A stretch of DNA of 64,000 bases from Dama dama (taxonomy: Eukaryota; Chordata; Mammalia; Artiodactyla; Cervidae), in contig NC_083692.1 in assembly GCF_033118175.1 (NCBI RefSeq), positions 89,136,501 to 89,200,500 of the forward strand, read 5' to 3'. This document shows positions 11,871-23,191 of the stretch, in pieces. A program made the translations under genes and the position numbers. A model generated the notes under the pieces. The model was not told the origin of the DNA. It saw only the letters and a list, made by a program, of their open reading frames with translations, and did not search any database. Position 1 is the first letter of the stretch; every line of letters starts with the position of its first letter.

Positions 11871-12290
11871 AAAGAAGAAGAAAAAGATTGCCAAGTTAGA
11901 CAATGTAAATGAATCCAACTATAAGCTATTATAGAGGTGTATCTAAAATATAATACAGAAAGATTAAAAGTAAAAGGATGAAAAAATCTGCCAAATACTA
12001 AGCAAAGAAAGATGATATATTTTAGTCAAATTAGACTTTGACCAAAAAAAAAAAAAAGCATTATGAGAGACAACAGGGTCACTTCATAATGATTAAAAAG
12101 TCTAATTCATCAGTAAGATGGAATAAATCTTACATTTATATGTATTTAATAACTTCAAAATAGATAAAGCAAAAAGAGAAATCAAGGAAAGCAAAATAAA
12201 AACAAATTCATAATGCAGTGGGAGATGTTAACACACCGCCCTCAGTAACTGATGGATCAAGCAAACCATCAGTAAGGATTAGGAAAGTGG

Positions 12291-12942
12291 GGTCCATAGA
12301 GGGGAAGTGACAGATGATCCTTCATCCTTCTACAAATATTGAGAGCCTGAATGTCCAAGATACCACAATTATATGCTTTGCCAGAGAGGAAAAATGCTTT
12401 TAGTATTTTTATGAGTGGGAATTCTAGTCCCATTTTATGAATTGGAAGCTTGAGAGGCTTGGAGAAGTTAAATAACTTGGGTATAGATGCTCTTGCTCAG
12501 AAATCTTTAATGTCAAATCCTACAGCCTAACACAGCCCTTGACCTTCCTGCTTGTGGACAATCTTAATCCCCCTACATCTCCTCCTTGACCTTTTCAAAC
12601 TTCCTGGAGACCTCTGGTCCAGTCTTTTTGCCCCCTCTCATCATGCTTCCTTCTTTCCCAGTCTGAACCTCTGGGGGGTCATCTGAGTCCCTCTCTCCCC
12701 AGCACTCCTGATTCCCTTGCACTCCTATCCACTTGGGCTCAGCCCATCCTTGTATTATACCTGGAGTCCACCTGTTCTGCTCCTGTGATTGGCTAGGCTG
12801 CTGAGTCATGCTGGAGAAAGATGCCCAGCTCTACACATTCTTCCCCATAATTCTGGGATCTTGCTCCATCACCTTTGTTCACTCTAATATCTATAAGACC
12901 TCCTTCTCTTGGCTTTTTCTCCTTAACCCAACAACTTGCTCA
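12291..12942. other. Intergenic, nothing recognised
   Basis: A minus-strand frame of about 78 codons near 12573-12809 has no recognisable domain. No other signal. Confidence 0.45.
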
Positions 12943-12957
12943 AGTCTCTTCCATTCC

Positions 12958-13255
12958 TTTTTTTTTCTTCTTTAAAAAAACAAAAAACAAACCCAGAGTC
13001 TTTGATTTACTTATTTAAATTTTATTTATTTATTTATGACTGCTCTGGGTCTTTGTTGCTGCATGCAGGCTTTCTCTAGTTACCGCGAGTGGGGGCTACT
13101 CTAATTTCCATGCTGGGGCTTCTCGTAGTGGTGGCTTCTTGTTGTGGAGCACGGGCTCTAGAGCTGGGGCTTCAGTGGTTGCAACCAGGGATTGAATCTG
13201 TGTCCCCTGCATTGGCAGGTGGACCGCTAACCACTGGACCATTAGGGAAGTCCTG
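12958..13255 (-). mobile_element. Long CHR-type SINE with target duplication
   Basis: An antisense long-form CHR (GGTCTTTGTTGCTGCATGC, TAACCACTGGACCATTAGG). It is flanked by a 15-bp duplication AGTCTCTTCCANTCC at 12943-12957 and 13256-13270 with one mismatch. Confidence 0.9.
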
Positions 13256-13270
13256 AGTCTCTTCCACTCC

Positions 13271-14370
13271 AAAAAGAATCTTCTCCTCTCCTTTCTGGCC
13301 ACCATGTAACCACTTCTCTTCTTTCCACATCCAAGGAGTAATGAACAATGTCTCTATTTCCTCACCTCCCAACTTTCCTTCTTTATCCTTTGTAGGCTGG
13401 CTTCAGCCCCTATCACCCCACTGAAACATCTGTTTCTAAAACTACCAAGAATCTACTAATTACCAAATGCAAGAGATATTTTTCATTCTTAGAACCTGGG
13501 CTCTGCAGGCCTCAATAGCCTAGGATATAAATGGATCTACATGAATAAAAACAAAACAATGAGCACTAAATTTCATCCATTCTTTGCATCTACCCACTGA
13601 GGTGGGTGAGGACCCTCTCTGGTCTCTGCAAAGCCCACTCATGTATTTCTGGGTCCACAGGCCAATGCTCCTATGGACTCACAAACAGCCTCAGGGCATC
13701 CGATAGGGCATCTCCTGTGGCCTACGTTTTCCTGCCTTGATTGCCGCAAAGAGCTCTGTGGAGGAAGAAACGTTTCTTTTTGCCTTATGAGTCCCCAAAG
13801 CAGATTTATCTGCTCCTTGAAATCCTACTTTTTTTTTTTTTATCACACTATTTCCATTGGTAGGACTCAGACATGAGTTCAGTGGGCCAATTTAGGAGCT
13901 GAACCTGAATACAGACTCAGAAATGAGTTCAGGTTCTTCTTCCTCCCACTCCCCTGGCTCCCCAAACACTAAGGTGTTTCCTTTGGCTCAAGTTCACACA
14001 AGACTTCTCACAGTGAAGCGGGCCCTGCTTCCCAATGGCTACCCAATGGCTATTCCCCCTCCCTTTTCCCTAAGAGCCCCTGACGTTATTCAGGTACCTA
14101 CTTTACTCAGAACTAGTTTAGAGAAAGTAGTTCCAGGCCTGGCCTCATGGGGCGAGTCAACATTAGTTTATTGCCATAAAAGTGGTCCTAGGCCCCCCCA
14201 GCTAGTGATGTAAGCATGGACTTCTAAATGTTGTCCCATTTCCACGAGGCTGAAAAACTGAGGCTCAAGCTCACTAAGTTCGAACAATGTCTTCAGACTA
14301 ACAGCTAATTTCATTGGTTAGAATCCATTGCCCTCTCAATTCTAGCTTTTGTTTTTTTCTGGCCTGAGTA
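13271..14370. other. Intergenic, nothing recognised
   Basis: Short open frames near 13673 and 13923 lack motifs or splice context. A T-run lies near 13830. Confidence 0.45.
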
Positions 14371-14660
14371 CAGTAAATCCCCTACATACAAAAGAGGTCC
14401 ATCACAAGAGTGCATTCATAAGTCCAATTTGTTCATAAGTCCAACAACATACCCAACTAATTGGCTATATAGTGTTGTACTGTAATAGATTTATAATAAT
14501 TAAAAAAATAATAATACATAAAAACAAACAAAAAATAAAGAAGATATTTTTAATTTTACAGCATCAAATTGCAGTGGTACAGTACAACAGCTGGGATACA
14601 GGGGCACGTTTACATCTTTGAAAGTTTGCAATTTATAAGTTTGTATGTAGGGGACTTACT
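14371..14660. mobile_element. Non-autonomous DNA transposon (MITE-like)
   Basis: Terminal inverted repeats at 14372-14392 (AGTAAATCCCCTACATAC...) and 14640-14660 match at 20 of 21 positions. The interior is AT-rich and non-coding. A TA precedes the left end, in keeping with a Tc1/mariner or Tigger-type origin. Subfamily not assigned. Confidence 0.75.
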
Positions 14661-14959
14661 ATGTATTCCTGACTTCATTGCCAGTCAGGATGTGTTTTCA
14701 CACAAAATGGCACTCTTTCCTGGATTCTTCCCCTTCCCCTACTATCCTGCTTCCCCTTTTCCCTAACTGGTTTCTCCTGGGAACATTTCTTTACTAAATC
14801 ATCTTTATTGAATCTTCTCTGAGAATCTGATGAAAGTCATGGGCCTTGTCCCCAGAAAAATGCAGATACACACATTCAAGATGGTATATATACCTTTCTG
14901 CTCCCCCAGAGTCATCTATGGACCCAAGATTAAGAACTCTGGACAAAATGATCTTTGGA

Positions 14960-15081
14960 GGGACTTCCCTGGTTGAGACTCAGCTTCCAGTGCAAGGGGC
15001 ACAGTGGTGGGAGCTGGAGGTGTGATCCCTGCTGGGGAAACTAAGATCCTACATGCTGCAGGCACAACGACAGCAACAAAA
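14960..15081 (+). mobile_element. CHR-type SINE, diverged
   Basis: GGGACTTCCCTGGTTGAGAC head and ACTAAGATCCTACATGCTGC body. Confidence 0.78.
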
Positions 15082-16300
15082 GATCTTCGGGGCACCCCCA
15101 TAGCTCACTTTCTCTGCATTTCGCACCCTGGTTACCAGGGAGTGGGGGGGCAGGCTCACTTGGGGTTGAGCTGTCTCCCTCAGGCTTTGCTGAGGCTGGC
15201 CATGCTTCCCTGGAGGCCACAGCCCCGGCTCTAGGCGCCCGTGCCTACACGTAACGTGCCTTCAGCTGGAAGACAAACCTGGACAGCACAGCGCTCCCTG
15301 CGGTGGTGGTCATGGCCTCCGCTCTTCCTAGACTCCCTTCTGGTGGGGCCCAGGCTGCCCACTGAGCTGTCGTCTCCTCCTTCCGGACTTCTGTGCTAGG
15401 CCCCCACACCACACTCCCCCCTTCCCTCCCTCTGGCCAGAAGTCTGGGACCCCGCCTCTGAGGAAACCCTACAACAGGGTCTCTGGCCTCTCCGTCCCAC
15501 GACTGAAGTCGCTCACGGGGACTCTAGACCCCAGGCTCCGGCCTGTTCGCGGCCCCCTTGAAAACCTGGGGTCCGGGGAGGCTGAGGGCTCTGGCCTCCA
15601 CTGGGGAAACTGGACTTGGGGTGAAGCTCCCAGGCAGGGGCTGTAGGGCCCTTGGAGACAACCTGCTCTCCTGCCTTTGTCCATGTCTGGGCTCTGGGGG
15701 TGCAGGCAGCCTTGGGAGAGGCTGTTCTCCACTTGGCCACCCCCACCCCCAGGCGCCTGGCTCTCTTGCTGTTTTCTTCCTCTGGGCTCTGGAACCTTCT
15801 GCGGATCCTGTCTCCTCAGGATGAGGAAAGCAGATGTCGCTCTCCCCACCAGGCCCCCAAACATCCTCCCCCCAACCCCAGGGCTTCTGGCTCTCTCCTC
15901 CTTCATTCTCCAGTGACCACGGCCCTTCTCTGCCGTGACAGGTGACAGAGCAGAGTGCCCTCCAGCCCCGGCCCGCTATCCGGGCTCAGGGCCTGTGTCT
16001 GGGAGGGGAGGCTGGGTCTCGCTCAGGAGGACCCGGCTGCCCAGCAGAGGGGCCACCAGGGCAGGTTTGTCCGTCCTGGCCTGTGGCTGGGCCGGGCTGG
16101 AGGCTCGGAGGCATCCGTCTGCAGGCAGGGCCAGCTGGGAAGGTCCTGCCTGCCCCTGCAGGACCTTCCCCTGCCTTTTCCAAGTGCTTCCCCTCCACCC
16201 TGACGGTGGGTCTCCACCGTCCCTGGAGTCATATTTCCCAGGAACATGGGGGAGTGGCGCTCTTGCTCTTCAGAGCCACGGCTGAAGAGCTTTCCTGTCA
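15082..16300. other. GC-rich intergenic stretch with scattered CpG
   Basis: Many overlapping open frames on both strands (up to about 145 codons) have no family signature and look like GC-rich chance frames. A perfect 13-bp inverted repeat lies at 16137-16170. It could be a small CpG-containing regulatory region, but no start-site element was recognised. Confidence 0.4.
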
Positions 16301-16301
16301 G

Positions 16302-16408
16302 AGCAGCGGTTCTCAGATGCGATGAGAATCACCTGAGAGCTTTACAAACCACTGCTGTCCGAGCCACACCTGCACCAGTTACCGGTTTTAAAGCTCCCGG
16401 ATGAGCCA
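16302..16408 (+). mobile_element. MER5-type DNA transposon remnant
   Basis: CAGCGGTTCTCAGATGCGAT, AGAATCACCTGAGAGC and CACACCTGCACCAG fit the hAT-type MER5 layout. Confidence 0.6.
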
Positions 16409-16411
16409 AAT

Positions 16412-16545
16412 GTGCGGCATTCGAGCCTCACAAGGACCCTGAAAGGCAGGGACTGTGACGGTGGGGACACTGGCCTCAGAGAAATGAAACCACTTGCCTG
16501 GGGTCAGAGGGCAAGTGAAAGGGATGAGGGTCCCCTCCAGACCTG
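16412..16545 (+). mobile_element. MIR SINE core
   Basis: CTCACAAGGACCCTGAAAGG, CTCAGAGAAATGAAACCAC, CTTGCCTGGGGTCAGAGGGC: sense MIR core. Confidence 0.65.
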
Positions 16546-17124
16546 CACCCTGCTGGAAGCACCCAGGCTTCCAGAGGGGCTTCCAATGGGACCACAAGGC
16601 CTCAGGCTGGCTCAGGTAACTGGCCCTGTCTTCCCAGAAGTGGGGAGACATTTCTGCCCCCTCTTTCTCTGCATGCTGGGCTGGGCCTCCTCCAAGCTCC
16701 AGACTGCGGTGGGTCACTTCCACTCACCCAGCCAGGTCCTCTCACTGGAGAGGCGCGCCCTTTGGTGAGGGGGGAGGATGCATTTTTGAGGTGAAATATT
16801 GTACAACAGCCAGGAACGGAAAATATTAAAAGCCCATGGGCGCCAGCAAGGTTCAGGCCAGGGCCAAAAAGTTCAGAAAAAAAGGAATAAGGCTCCCTGC
16901 AGTGGAAACCCTGGGGTGGGGCGGGATCAGTCACGTCACCCACATCCTGTATTCCAGGTTGCGTCCATCTTCAGGGTTAGAGCAAGCCTTGCCTGGGCCA
17001 CAGGAAGGTCCTGGGGTGGAGATCCCAAGGGGAAAGCCCCACAGGTGTGCTGGATTTGGTCTGCCCTGCGGAGATGGGCGCAGAGAAGTGGGGCCCCTGA
17101 GGGTGAAGTATCTTACTGGGATAC
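16546..17124. other. Intergenic, nothing recognised
   Basis: GC-rich; open frames up to about 126 codons on both strands without motifs. Confidence 0.4.
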
Positions 17125-17350
17125 ACAGGTTCTGAAGGTTCCAGGTGCTGGGATGCCGGACATGGTCCCTGTCCTCTAGGGTTTCCACCATAGAGATGGG
17201 GCAGGCAAGGGAACAGACAACGTCAATAGAATGCGATAAACGCTGTGTGGGAGGGGAGCACAGGGCTCCTGAAGACAGGAGAAGGGCAGTTATCTCAGTC
17301 CTGGGCTATGAGCAAGGGTTCCCAGAGGAGGAGGTGGTGCCTGGCTGAGT
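17125..17350 (-). mobile_element. L2-like LINE fragment
   Basis: CATGGTCCCTGTCCTCTAGG, CAGACAACGTCAATAG and CCCAGAGGAGGAGGTGGTGC resemble antisense L2 sequence. Confidence 0.4.
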
Positions 17351-17471
17351 TTTGCTACAACTAGATATTTGAAGAATGTTCACACAGCTGAAGTGTGGGT
17401 ACATGCCCTAGAAGCCTATCTCTTTGTGTTGGGAAAACAGACAGACATAAGCAAATGGACCCATTCTCCCT

Positions 17472-17487
17472 GGGGGGGGGGGGGGGG
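17472..17487 (+). repeat. Homopolymer of 16 G
   Basis: An uninterrupted G tract, prone to length variation and sequencing error. Confidence 0.9.
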
Positions 17488-17654
17488 CTGTCATCTCTCC
17501 CTTCCCCTCTGCCCATTGCATACACATTAAAGTGCAGACACACTCGTAGCCACAAACAGTTACACATAAACACATACACATGTACAAGGTAGTGGAGAAT
17601 GCACCCGCCTTCTTCTCGGCGAGATAGCTGTTTCCGTAAGAGAAAGTGTTTTTA

Positions 17655-17843
17655 AAAATATTTATTTTTATATACTTATCTGACTGGACTGAGTCTTAGT
17701 TGTGGGACGTGGGATCTTTAGTTGAGGGATGTGGGATCTTTAGTTGAGGCACGCGGGATCTAGTTCCCCCACCAGGGATTGAATTCGGAGTCCCTGAACT
17801 GGGAGAGTGGAGTCCTAGCCACTGGGACCGCCTGGGACGTCCC
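17655..17843 (-). mobile_element. CHR-type SINE with internal duplication
   Basis: An antisense CHR (CCACCAGGGATTGAATTCGG, CCTAGCCACTGGGACC). The stretch GGGATCTTTAGTTGAGG occurs twice in tandem. Confidence 0.8.
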
Positions 17844-17999
17844 AAGAGATAGGTTTTAATAAGAACTGGAGGTAGAAGATGAGGCCCCCACGGTTGAAGG
17901 CCTGTGGGGACAGGCTGCTGTTCTGCTGAAAACAGGAAGGAGGATTCAGAGGGGGGTGTAAAGAACAGTGGTGAAAGAGGAAGAGGAGGGAGCTCTAGG

Positions 18000-18115
18000 G
18001 CCCATCTAATCCTCTGATTTAACTGTGGAGGAAACCGAGGTCCAGAGAGGGAAAGTAAAATGCCTGAGGTCACATTGTACCTGGGGGTCAACGCTGAGTG
18101 TGGGCACACAGGGGT
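18000..18115 (+). mobile_element. MIR SINE fragment
   Basis: TGTGGAGGAAACCGAGGTCC, AGAGAGGGAAAGTAAAATGC, CTGAGGTCACATTGTACC. Confidence 0.65.
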
Positions 18116-18584
18116 CATGACACACCCAGGCTAGCTTGCAAGCCCCCGCACTTCAGTCGTGGTGCACACTCCCAGAGCAGGCACACAACCGAGGCTGCCG
18201 TTAATCACCCCTGAAGCTGCTCAGATCCCTCATTCAGCTGAGCAGCTGGGTCAGCCTGCCTGTCTGGATCCCTTTCGCACTCCAGCCCTCATGGATCACG
18301 GGGCCCATAGCGGGAAGTAGAATATTTGGGAACCTCCGGTCAGGCTACCTGCAGGTCTGTTCTGAGCATCCCCTGGAGGTTCCCTGAAGCAGTGCAGGGT
18401 GTTCACCCCTAGAATGGACTCGGCTGTTCAGGGGTCAGGGCTGGGCCTGCATCCTCAAGGGAAGATGTGCCTCAGGGCAGAGCCAGAGCCTCATCGGACC
18501 CAGAACTGGGACTGCAGACCCCTAGCGTCACATCTCAGTGAGATGCCAAGGAGTCTACTGGAGGCAGAGAGGAACCTAGAGGAA
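18116..18584. other. Intergenic, nothing recognised
   Basis: Moderately GC-rich unique sequence. Confidence 0.4.
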
Positions 18585-18660
18585 CAGGAGACCTGGGCTC
18601 CATCGTGACTTGCCCCTCTCTCCATGAATGGCCTTGGGTAAATCCTTTTCCCTCTTGGGG
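18585..18660 (-). mobile_element. MIR fragment
   Basis: GACCTGGGCTCCATCGTGAC and CTTGGGTAAATCCTTTTCCC: antisense MIR. Confidence 0.5.
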
Positions 18661-18672
18661 ATCTATGAATTT

Positions 18673-18881
18673 GTTTTACTTAAAAGATTTTATGATATGG
18701 ACCACTTTTAAGGTCTTTAATTGAACTTGTTACAATATTGTTTCTGTTTTCTGTTTTAATTTTTTTTTTTTTTTTTTGACTACAAGGCATTTGGGATCTT
18801 AGCTCCCTGACCAGGGACTGAATCTGCACCCACTGCATTGGAAGGCAGAGTCTTAACCACTGGACTGCCAGGGAAATCCCA
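18673..18881 (-). mobile_element. CHR-type SINE (long-tail variant) with target duplication
   Basis: An antisense CHR with the extended tail (TATGATATGGACCACTTTTA, GTTACAATATTGTTTCTG) and CTTAACCACTGGACTGCCAG. It is flanked by GATCTNTGAATTT at 18660-18672 and 18882-18894. Confidence 0.88.
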
Positions 18882-18894
18882 GATCTCTGAATTT

Positions 18895-19927
18895 ATCACA
18901 TTGAACCAGGGGCTGGAGACAGCGATAAGGCACAGGCCTTCCTCTTCAGAAGTTTACAGTCGGTTGAAAGAAGGCAGCATTTCCAGGTGGAGCAAAGAGC
19001 TCAGCTCAGAGTGGGGCTAAGTGGGAAATAGTGAGGCTGGGGCTGGAGAGGGGGGTAGGCTGGAATGCTCAGCCGGCGCATCTGCCTGTTTCAGGTATGA
19101 TGATAAACTGTCATATTGTGCTTGTAACATTAATGGTGCCACCACACCCCAGATCCCCATCTGGCTGTAACTGTGGGCACACTGCTCCCTACTCAGGAAA
19201 GCCACCTGTTACATGGTGTTTGGGAATGGCCACTGATTGCCTCAGGCTGAGCATCTGACCTGAACCCAGCCTATCCACCCCCTGGCAGGTGACTGGTGAA
19301 GTGGGCTTCTTGGGAAAAGCTCCACCCAGCAGGGGTGGAGACAGTAACTAGCTGAGCCAATCAGAATGGCTCCTGGTAGAATATGAACTAAGGAAAAGCA
19401 GGAGATGGACCTGTGAGGAGCAAAGTACAGAGAGAAGCAGTTGCTCCGCTGGAGAAACACTCAGGCAGCATGTGAGAGACTGGCCGGCCTCAGCTCAGTT
19501 TCTGACTTCAGCTGTCTTTACAAGCTTGCTTTTCATTCAGACGGGCCTGAGTGAGTCATCATTCTTGTTAAACTGTGTAACTAGCTAAGGAGCCCCCTCA
19601 TCTCGCTGGCATGCCAAAGAGCAGCCAACTCTGTCCTCCATCCTGTAGAGTGGCCGCTGTGAGGAAACAAAGATCAGAGGATGGGAAATTAAGAGACTGG
19701 GCCTGGGTTCGAGGCTGACTCAAGTTCCCAAGCATCCCCAAGAGCCAAGCCTTGGCAGAAGTCTGGAATACCTTGCATAGTGTGCTTTCTCCTTCACTGG
19801 TTATGATCTGGCTCCAGTGAAGATGACAGATGAAAGCAGCCAGAAAGGTAAAGGCAGCTGCTACCTATTCAGGGTATTCTCCTGCTGTTTGATGGAAGCT
19901 GATTAGTTAGGTGCAAAGGATTCAAAG
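18895..19927. other. Intergenic, nothing recognised
   Basis: Only short overlapping frames without motifs. Confidence 0.4.
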
Positions 19928-20144
19928 GGCTTCCCTGGTGGCTCAGTGGTAAAGAACCCGTATGCAATGCAGGAGATGTGAAGACGTGAGTTCGATCCCT
20001 GGGTTGGGAAGATCCCCTGGAGAAGGAAATGGCAACCCACTCCAGTATTCTTGCCTGGGAAATCCCATGGACAGAGGAGCCTGGTGGGCTATAGTCCACG
20101 GGGTGGCAAAAGAGTTGGACACGACTGAGCGACTAAACAACAAG
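19928..20144 (+). mobile_element. Bov-tA SINE with target duplication
   Basis: A full head and BovA body, flanked by AGGATTCAAA at 19918-19927 and 20145-20154. Confidence 0.93.
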
Positions 20145-20514
20145 AGGATTCAAACCCTCTCTGTTCAAAGGGCCTCCAGGGAGATCTGAGAGTCAGTGGA
20201 GAGGACGGGCAATTCTGGACACAGCACTGTGCTTGGAAGTCTTAGCCATCTCCTGGGGTGTTTCTCAGTAGACACATGTCTGAGTCCTGGGGAGAACAGA
20301 AGGGCTGTAAGTAAAAGCTAAAAGAACTGTTCCACCAAAAAGTTTGCTTATCTGGGCATAGACAGACATGTTTTGGAATCAGGCAAAAGAGGCATTTGTT
20401 CCTGCTGTGCTACTGACCTCTGTGCATGGAGAAAGCTCTATGGTGCTGGCATCAATGACTTGAAGAGCTGCAGTGTGGGGGAAGGGATTGGTACATGGAG
20501 AAAAAAGTCTTTTG
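20145..20514. other. Intergenic, nothing recognised
   Basis: Unique sequence. Confidence 0.4.
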
Positions 20515-21855
20515 AACAAACAGGGAAAAAACAATTGGACATCCACATGTGAAAAATGAAGCTTGACTCAGACTTTGCACCATGTGCATAAGCTGGTTAA
20601 AAGTGAAAATAGACCTAAAGGCAAAACCTAAAAATAAAAAAAAAAAAAAACTAGAGAAAACACAAAAGAAAATTTTTGTGACCATGGTTTTGGCAAACAT
20701 TTTTAGATCTAATACCAAAAGCACAAACCCATAAAATTAAAAATTGATAAATCAGACTTCAAAATTACGCTCTTCAAAAGGCATAGGAAGAAAATGAAAA
20801 GACAGAACTTCCGTGGCGATCCAGTGGTTAAGACGCTGCACTTCCACTGAAGGAGTCACAGGTTTGATCCCAGGTCAGGGAAGTTCTGCATGCTGTGCTT
20901 TGCAGCCAAAAAAAGACAAGCTACAGAGCTACTTTGGGAAAATACTTTTGAAAAACATCTGATAAAGGACCTGTATCTATGATATACAAAGTACACTCAG
21001 AATTCAATAATGAGGAAACAAATAATTACAAAATAGGCAAAGTATGTGAACAGACACTTCACCAAAGAAGACATAGAAATGGCAAATAAGAGTATGGAAA
21101 GCTGCTCACCATCACTGGTTACCAGGGAAATGCAAATTAAAACTAGACACGTCACACAACCATTGGAAAGGCTTAAAAGCAGCCAAAGGTGTAATTTTAA
21201 CAGTATTAAGTGTTAATGAGAATGCTGAGCAGTTGGAACTCTCATGTTGCTTGTGGGAAAGTAAATGGAATAATCACTCTGGGAAACAGTTTGGCAGTTT
21301 CTTATAAAGTTAAGCATACACTTCACTTATAACCCAACAATCACACTCCTAGATATTTACTCAAAAGAAGTGCAAAACATGTTCATACAAAAATTGGTAC
21401 ACAAATATTCATAGTTAAAATATAGTTGCTAAAAACTGGGAGACAACCCACGTCCTTCACCTCGTGAATGAACAAAGAAACTGTGGCATATCCATTCGAT
21501 AGAAAACTACTCAACAGTGAAAAGGAATGAGTTACTGACACACGCAACAGCATGGATAATTATACTAAGTGAAAGAAGATAGACTCAAAAGGCTCATACC
21601 AAAGGATTCCATTTATAGGACATTCCTGTAAAAGTAAAATGACAGGAAAAGAGGACAGCTCAGTGGTGGTCGGCAGCTGGGGATGGGGAAGGGGGCTGAC
21701 TCCAGAGGGAGTTTCTGAGGTGAGGGAAATATTTTGTATCTTGATGGTGATAGTGGTTACAAGACTGTCTGCATTTGTAAACAATCACAGAATTTTCTAC
21801 TCAAAAAAGGTGTTTTACGGAATGAAAATTATGCTTCGATTTTAAAAATGGGAAG
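20515..21855 (+). mobile_element. Old L1 3' part (ORF2 end and 3' UTR)
   Basis: Sense L1 phrases include AAATTGATAAATCAGACTTC, GAATGCTGAGCAGTTGGAAC, ACAATCACACTCCTAGATAT and the 3' UTR (GGTGATAGTGGTTACAAGAC). No intact frame. A CHR SINE is nested. Confidence 0.75.
20806..20915 (+). mobile_element. CHR-type SINE in L1
   Basis: ACTTCCGTGGCGATCCAGTG head, TCAGGGAAGTTCTGCATGCT body. Confidence 0.82.
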
Positions 21856-22041
21856 TGAGGGGACCTTCCTGGTGGCCCAGTGGCTAAACTCCGAGCTCCC
21901 AATGCAGGGTGCCTGGGGTTCGATCCCTGGTCAGGGAACTAGATCTCCTAGGCTGCAACTAAAGATCCTGTGTGCCACAACTAAGACCTTTTGCAGCCAA
22001 ATAAGTTTTTTTTTTTTTTTTTTTTTAAGAAAGAAAAAGTG
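21856..22041 (+). mobile_element. CHR-type SINE with target duplication
   Basis: GGACCTTCCTGGTGGCCCAG head, T/A-rich tail; flanked by AAAATGGGAAG at 21845-21855 and 22042-22052. Confidence 0.88.
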
Positions 22042-22052
22042 AAAATGGGAAG

Positions 22053-23019
22053 AGGGATTCAATTTTCTTCTTCCCTCTCTTTGCCTTTCCTGTTACTGGC
22101 CAACATTCTGTCCTCAAAGCTATTGTTCTCCTGGGGGTGGGAGTAATTTCTCAATTCGGCCACCCTGAATGCTGCTTTGTTTCTGGGAACAGAGTCAACC
22201 CACCAAGGATGACCCATGCAGGCCCATGTCTGTCTGTCTCCTGCTGTCCCCCACTGTCTGGCTAAGCCTGCTCACCCAGGCCTTTCTAACTTCCATTCCC
22301 CTCGCTGCCTGTTCACCGGGGCCGTCTGGAGTCCCAAATCTTTACTGCCCAGGAGTTGTGTGGGCGAAATATTCTGCTTGGAAAGAGGGAGGCTCCTCAC
22401 ACTCAACTTTCCACAGCTATCGCCCATTAAACAGCCGTGGGTCCTGAGCATGTATGGTCTGAGAGCCAGCCGACATCTGTCTCATCTCAGCCCTGATACA
22501 GCCCTGATACAGGCTGTGCCCATCACTGTTGCAGGCTCCTCTGGTCACGGGAAACAGGCAGCTGTCAGATGCTTCAGGGTGAGCTTGATGAACAGCTGGG
22601 GCAAACGCATCACACTGAGTGTGACTGATCCAGGAGGGGAGTGTGAACACTCTTGCCGTGACTCCCTAGTAAGTGTGAACCCCCTAGTCCTACACAAAAC
22701 TGTGAGTGGGGGTGTCCCCCTCACACGGGGGGGTGGGGCGGAGACTGTGGGACACGCTGATGTCCACATGCAGAATGTGAACTCACTGATTTGTGCAGTG
22801 GACAGAACAATGTCTCAGTGTGGGAGACGCTGTGGGGACTCTGAGCCCGCCGTGACAGCTTGGGGAGCATCATGGTGACTCCCACAGCCAGTGGTGAAAA
22901 CACTGGGGCTTCTGTGGGTGTGAGCACCTTGTGGAAAGTGTTGGGAGCACTAGAGATGCCGTATGTGAACTCAAGGTTGAGACCATGGTGAGTGCACCAT
23001 AGGACAGTGAGCTGACCTT
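22053..23019. other. Intergenic, includes a GTGA-rich stretch
   Basis: A plus-strand frame of about 220 codons (22216-22878) has no family signature. Part of it is made of recurring GTGA words between 22579 and 23010, which explains the open frame better than coding selection. A short 11-bp direct repeat (AGCCCTGATAC) lies near 22488-22510. Confidence 0.45.
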
Positions 23020-23021
23020 TT

Positions 23022-23191
23022 TAAAAAAATATTTACTTGTTTATTTGACTGCCCTCCCTCTTAGTTGTGGCGTGTTAGTTTTTCTTAGTTGTGGTCTTAA
23101 TTGGGATCTAGTTCCCTAACCAGGGATCGAACCCAGGCCCACTATACTGGGACCATGGAGTCTTAGCCACTGGACCACCAGGGAAGCCCTA
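23022..23191 (-). mobile_element. CHR-type SINE
   Basis: Antisense: TTATTTGACTGCCCTCCCTC, CCAGGGATCGAACCCAGGCC, TTAGCCACTGGACCACCAGG. Confidence 0.85.

Larger units (their letters stand above)
10240..12290 (+). mobile_element. L1/HAL1-type LINE, decayed
   Basis: A-rich sense strand with recognisable L1/HAL1 phrases (CAGACAAGAATTCTAAAAC, CCAGATGGAAGAAATTAAAG; later GTAAAAGGATGAAAAAATC and AACACACCGCCCTCAGTAAC from the endonuclease region). There is no long open frame. A TG-rich microsatellite (about 11636-11665) and a CHR SINE interrupt it. Confidence 0.6.

Noticed and set aside
22216..22878. 220-codon plus-strand open frame
   Set aside because: Part of it is built from recurring GTGA-containing words; no family signature.
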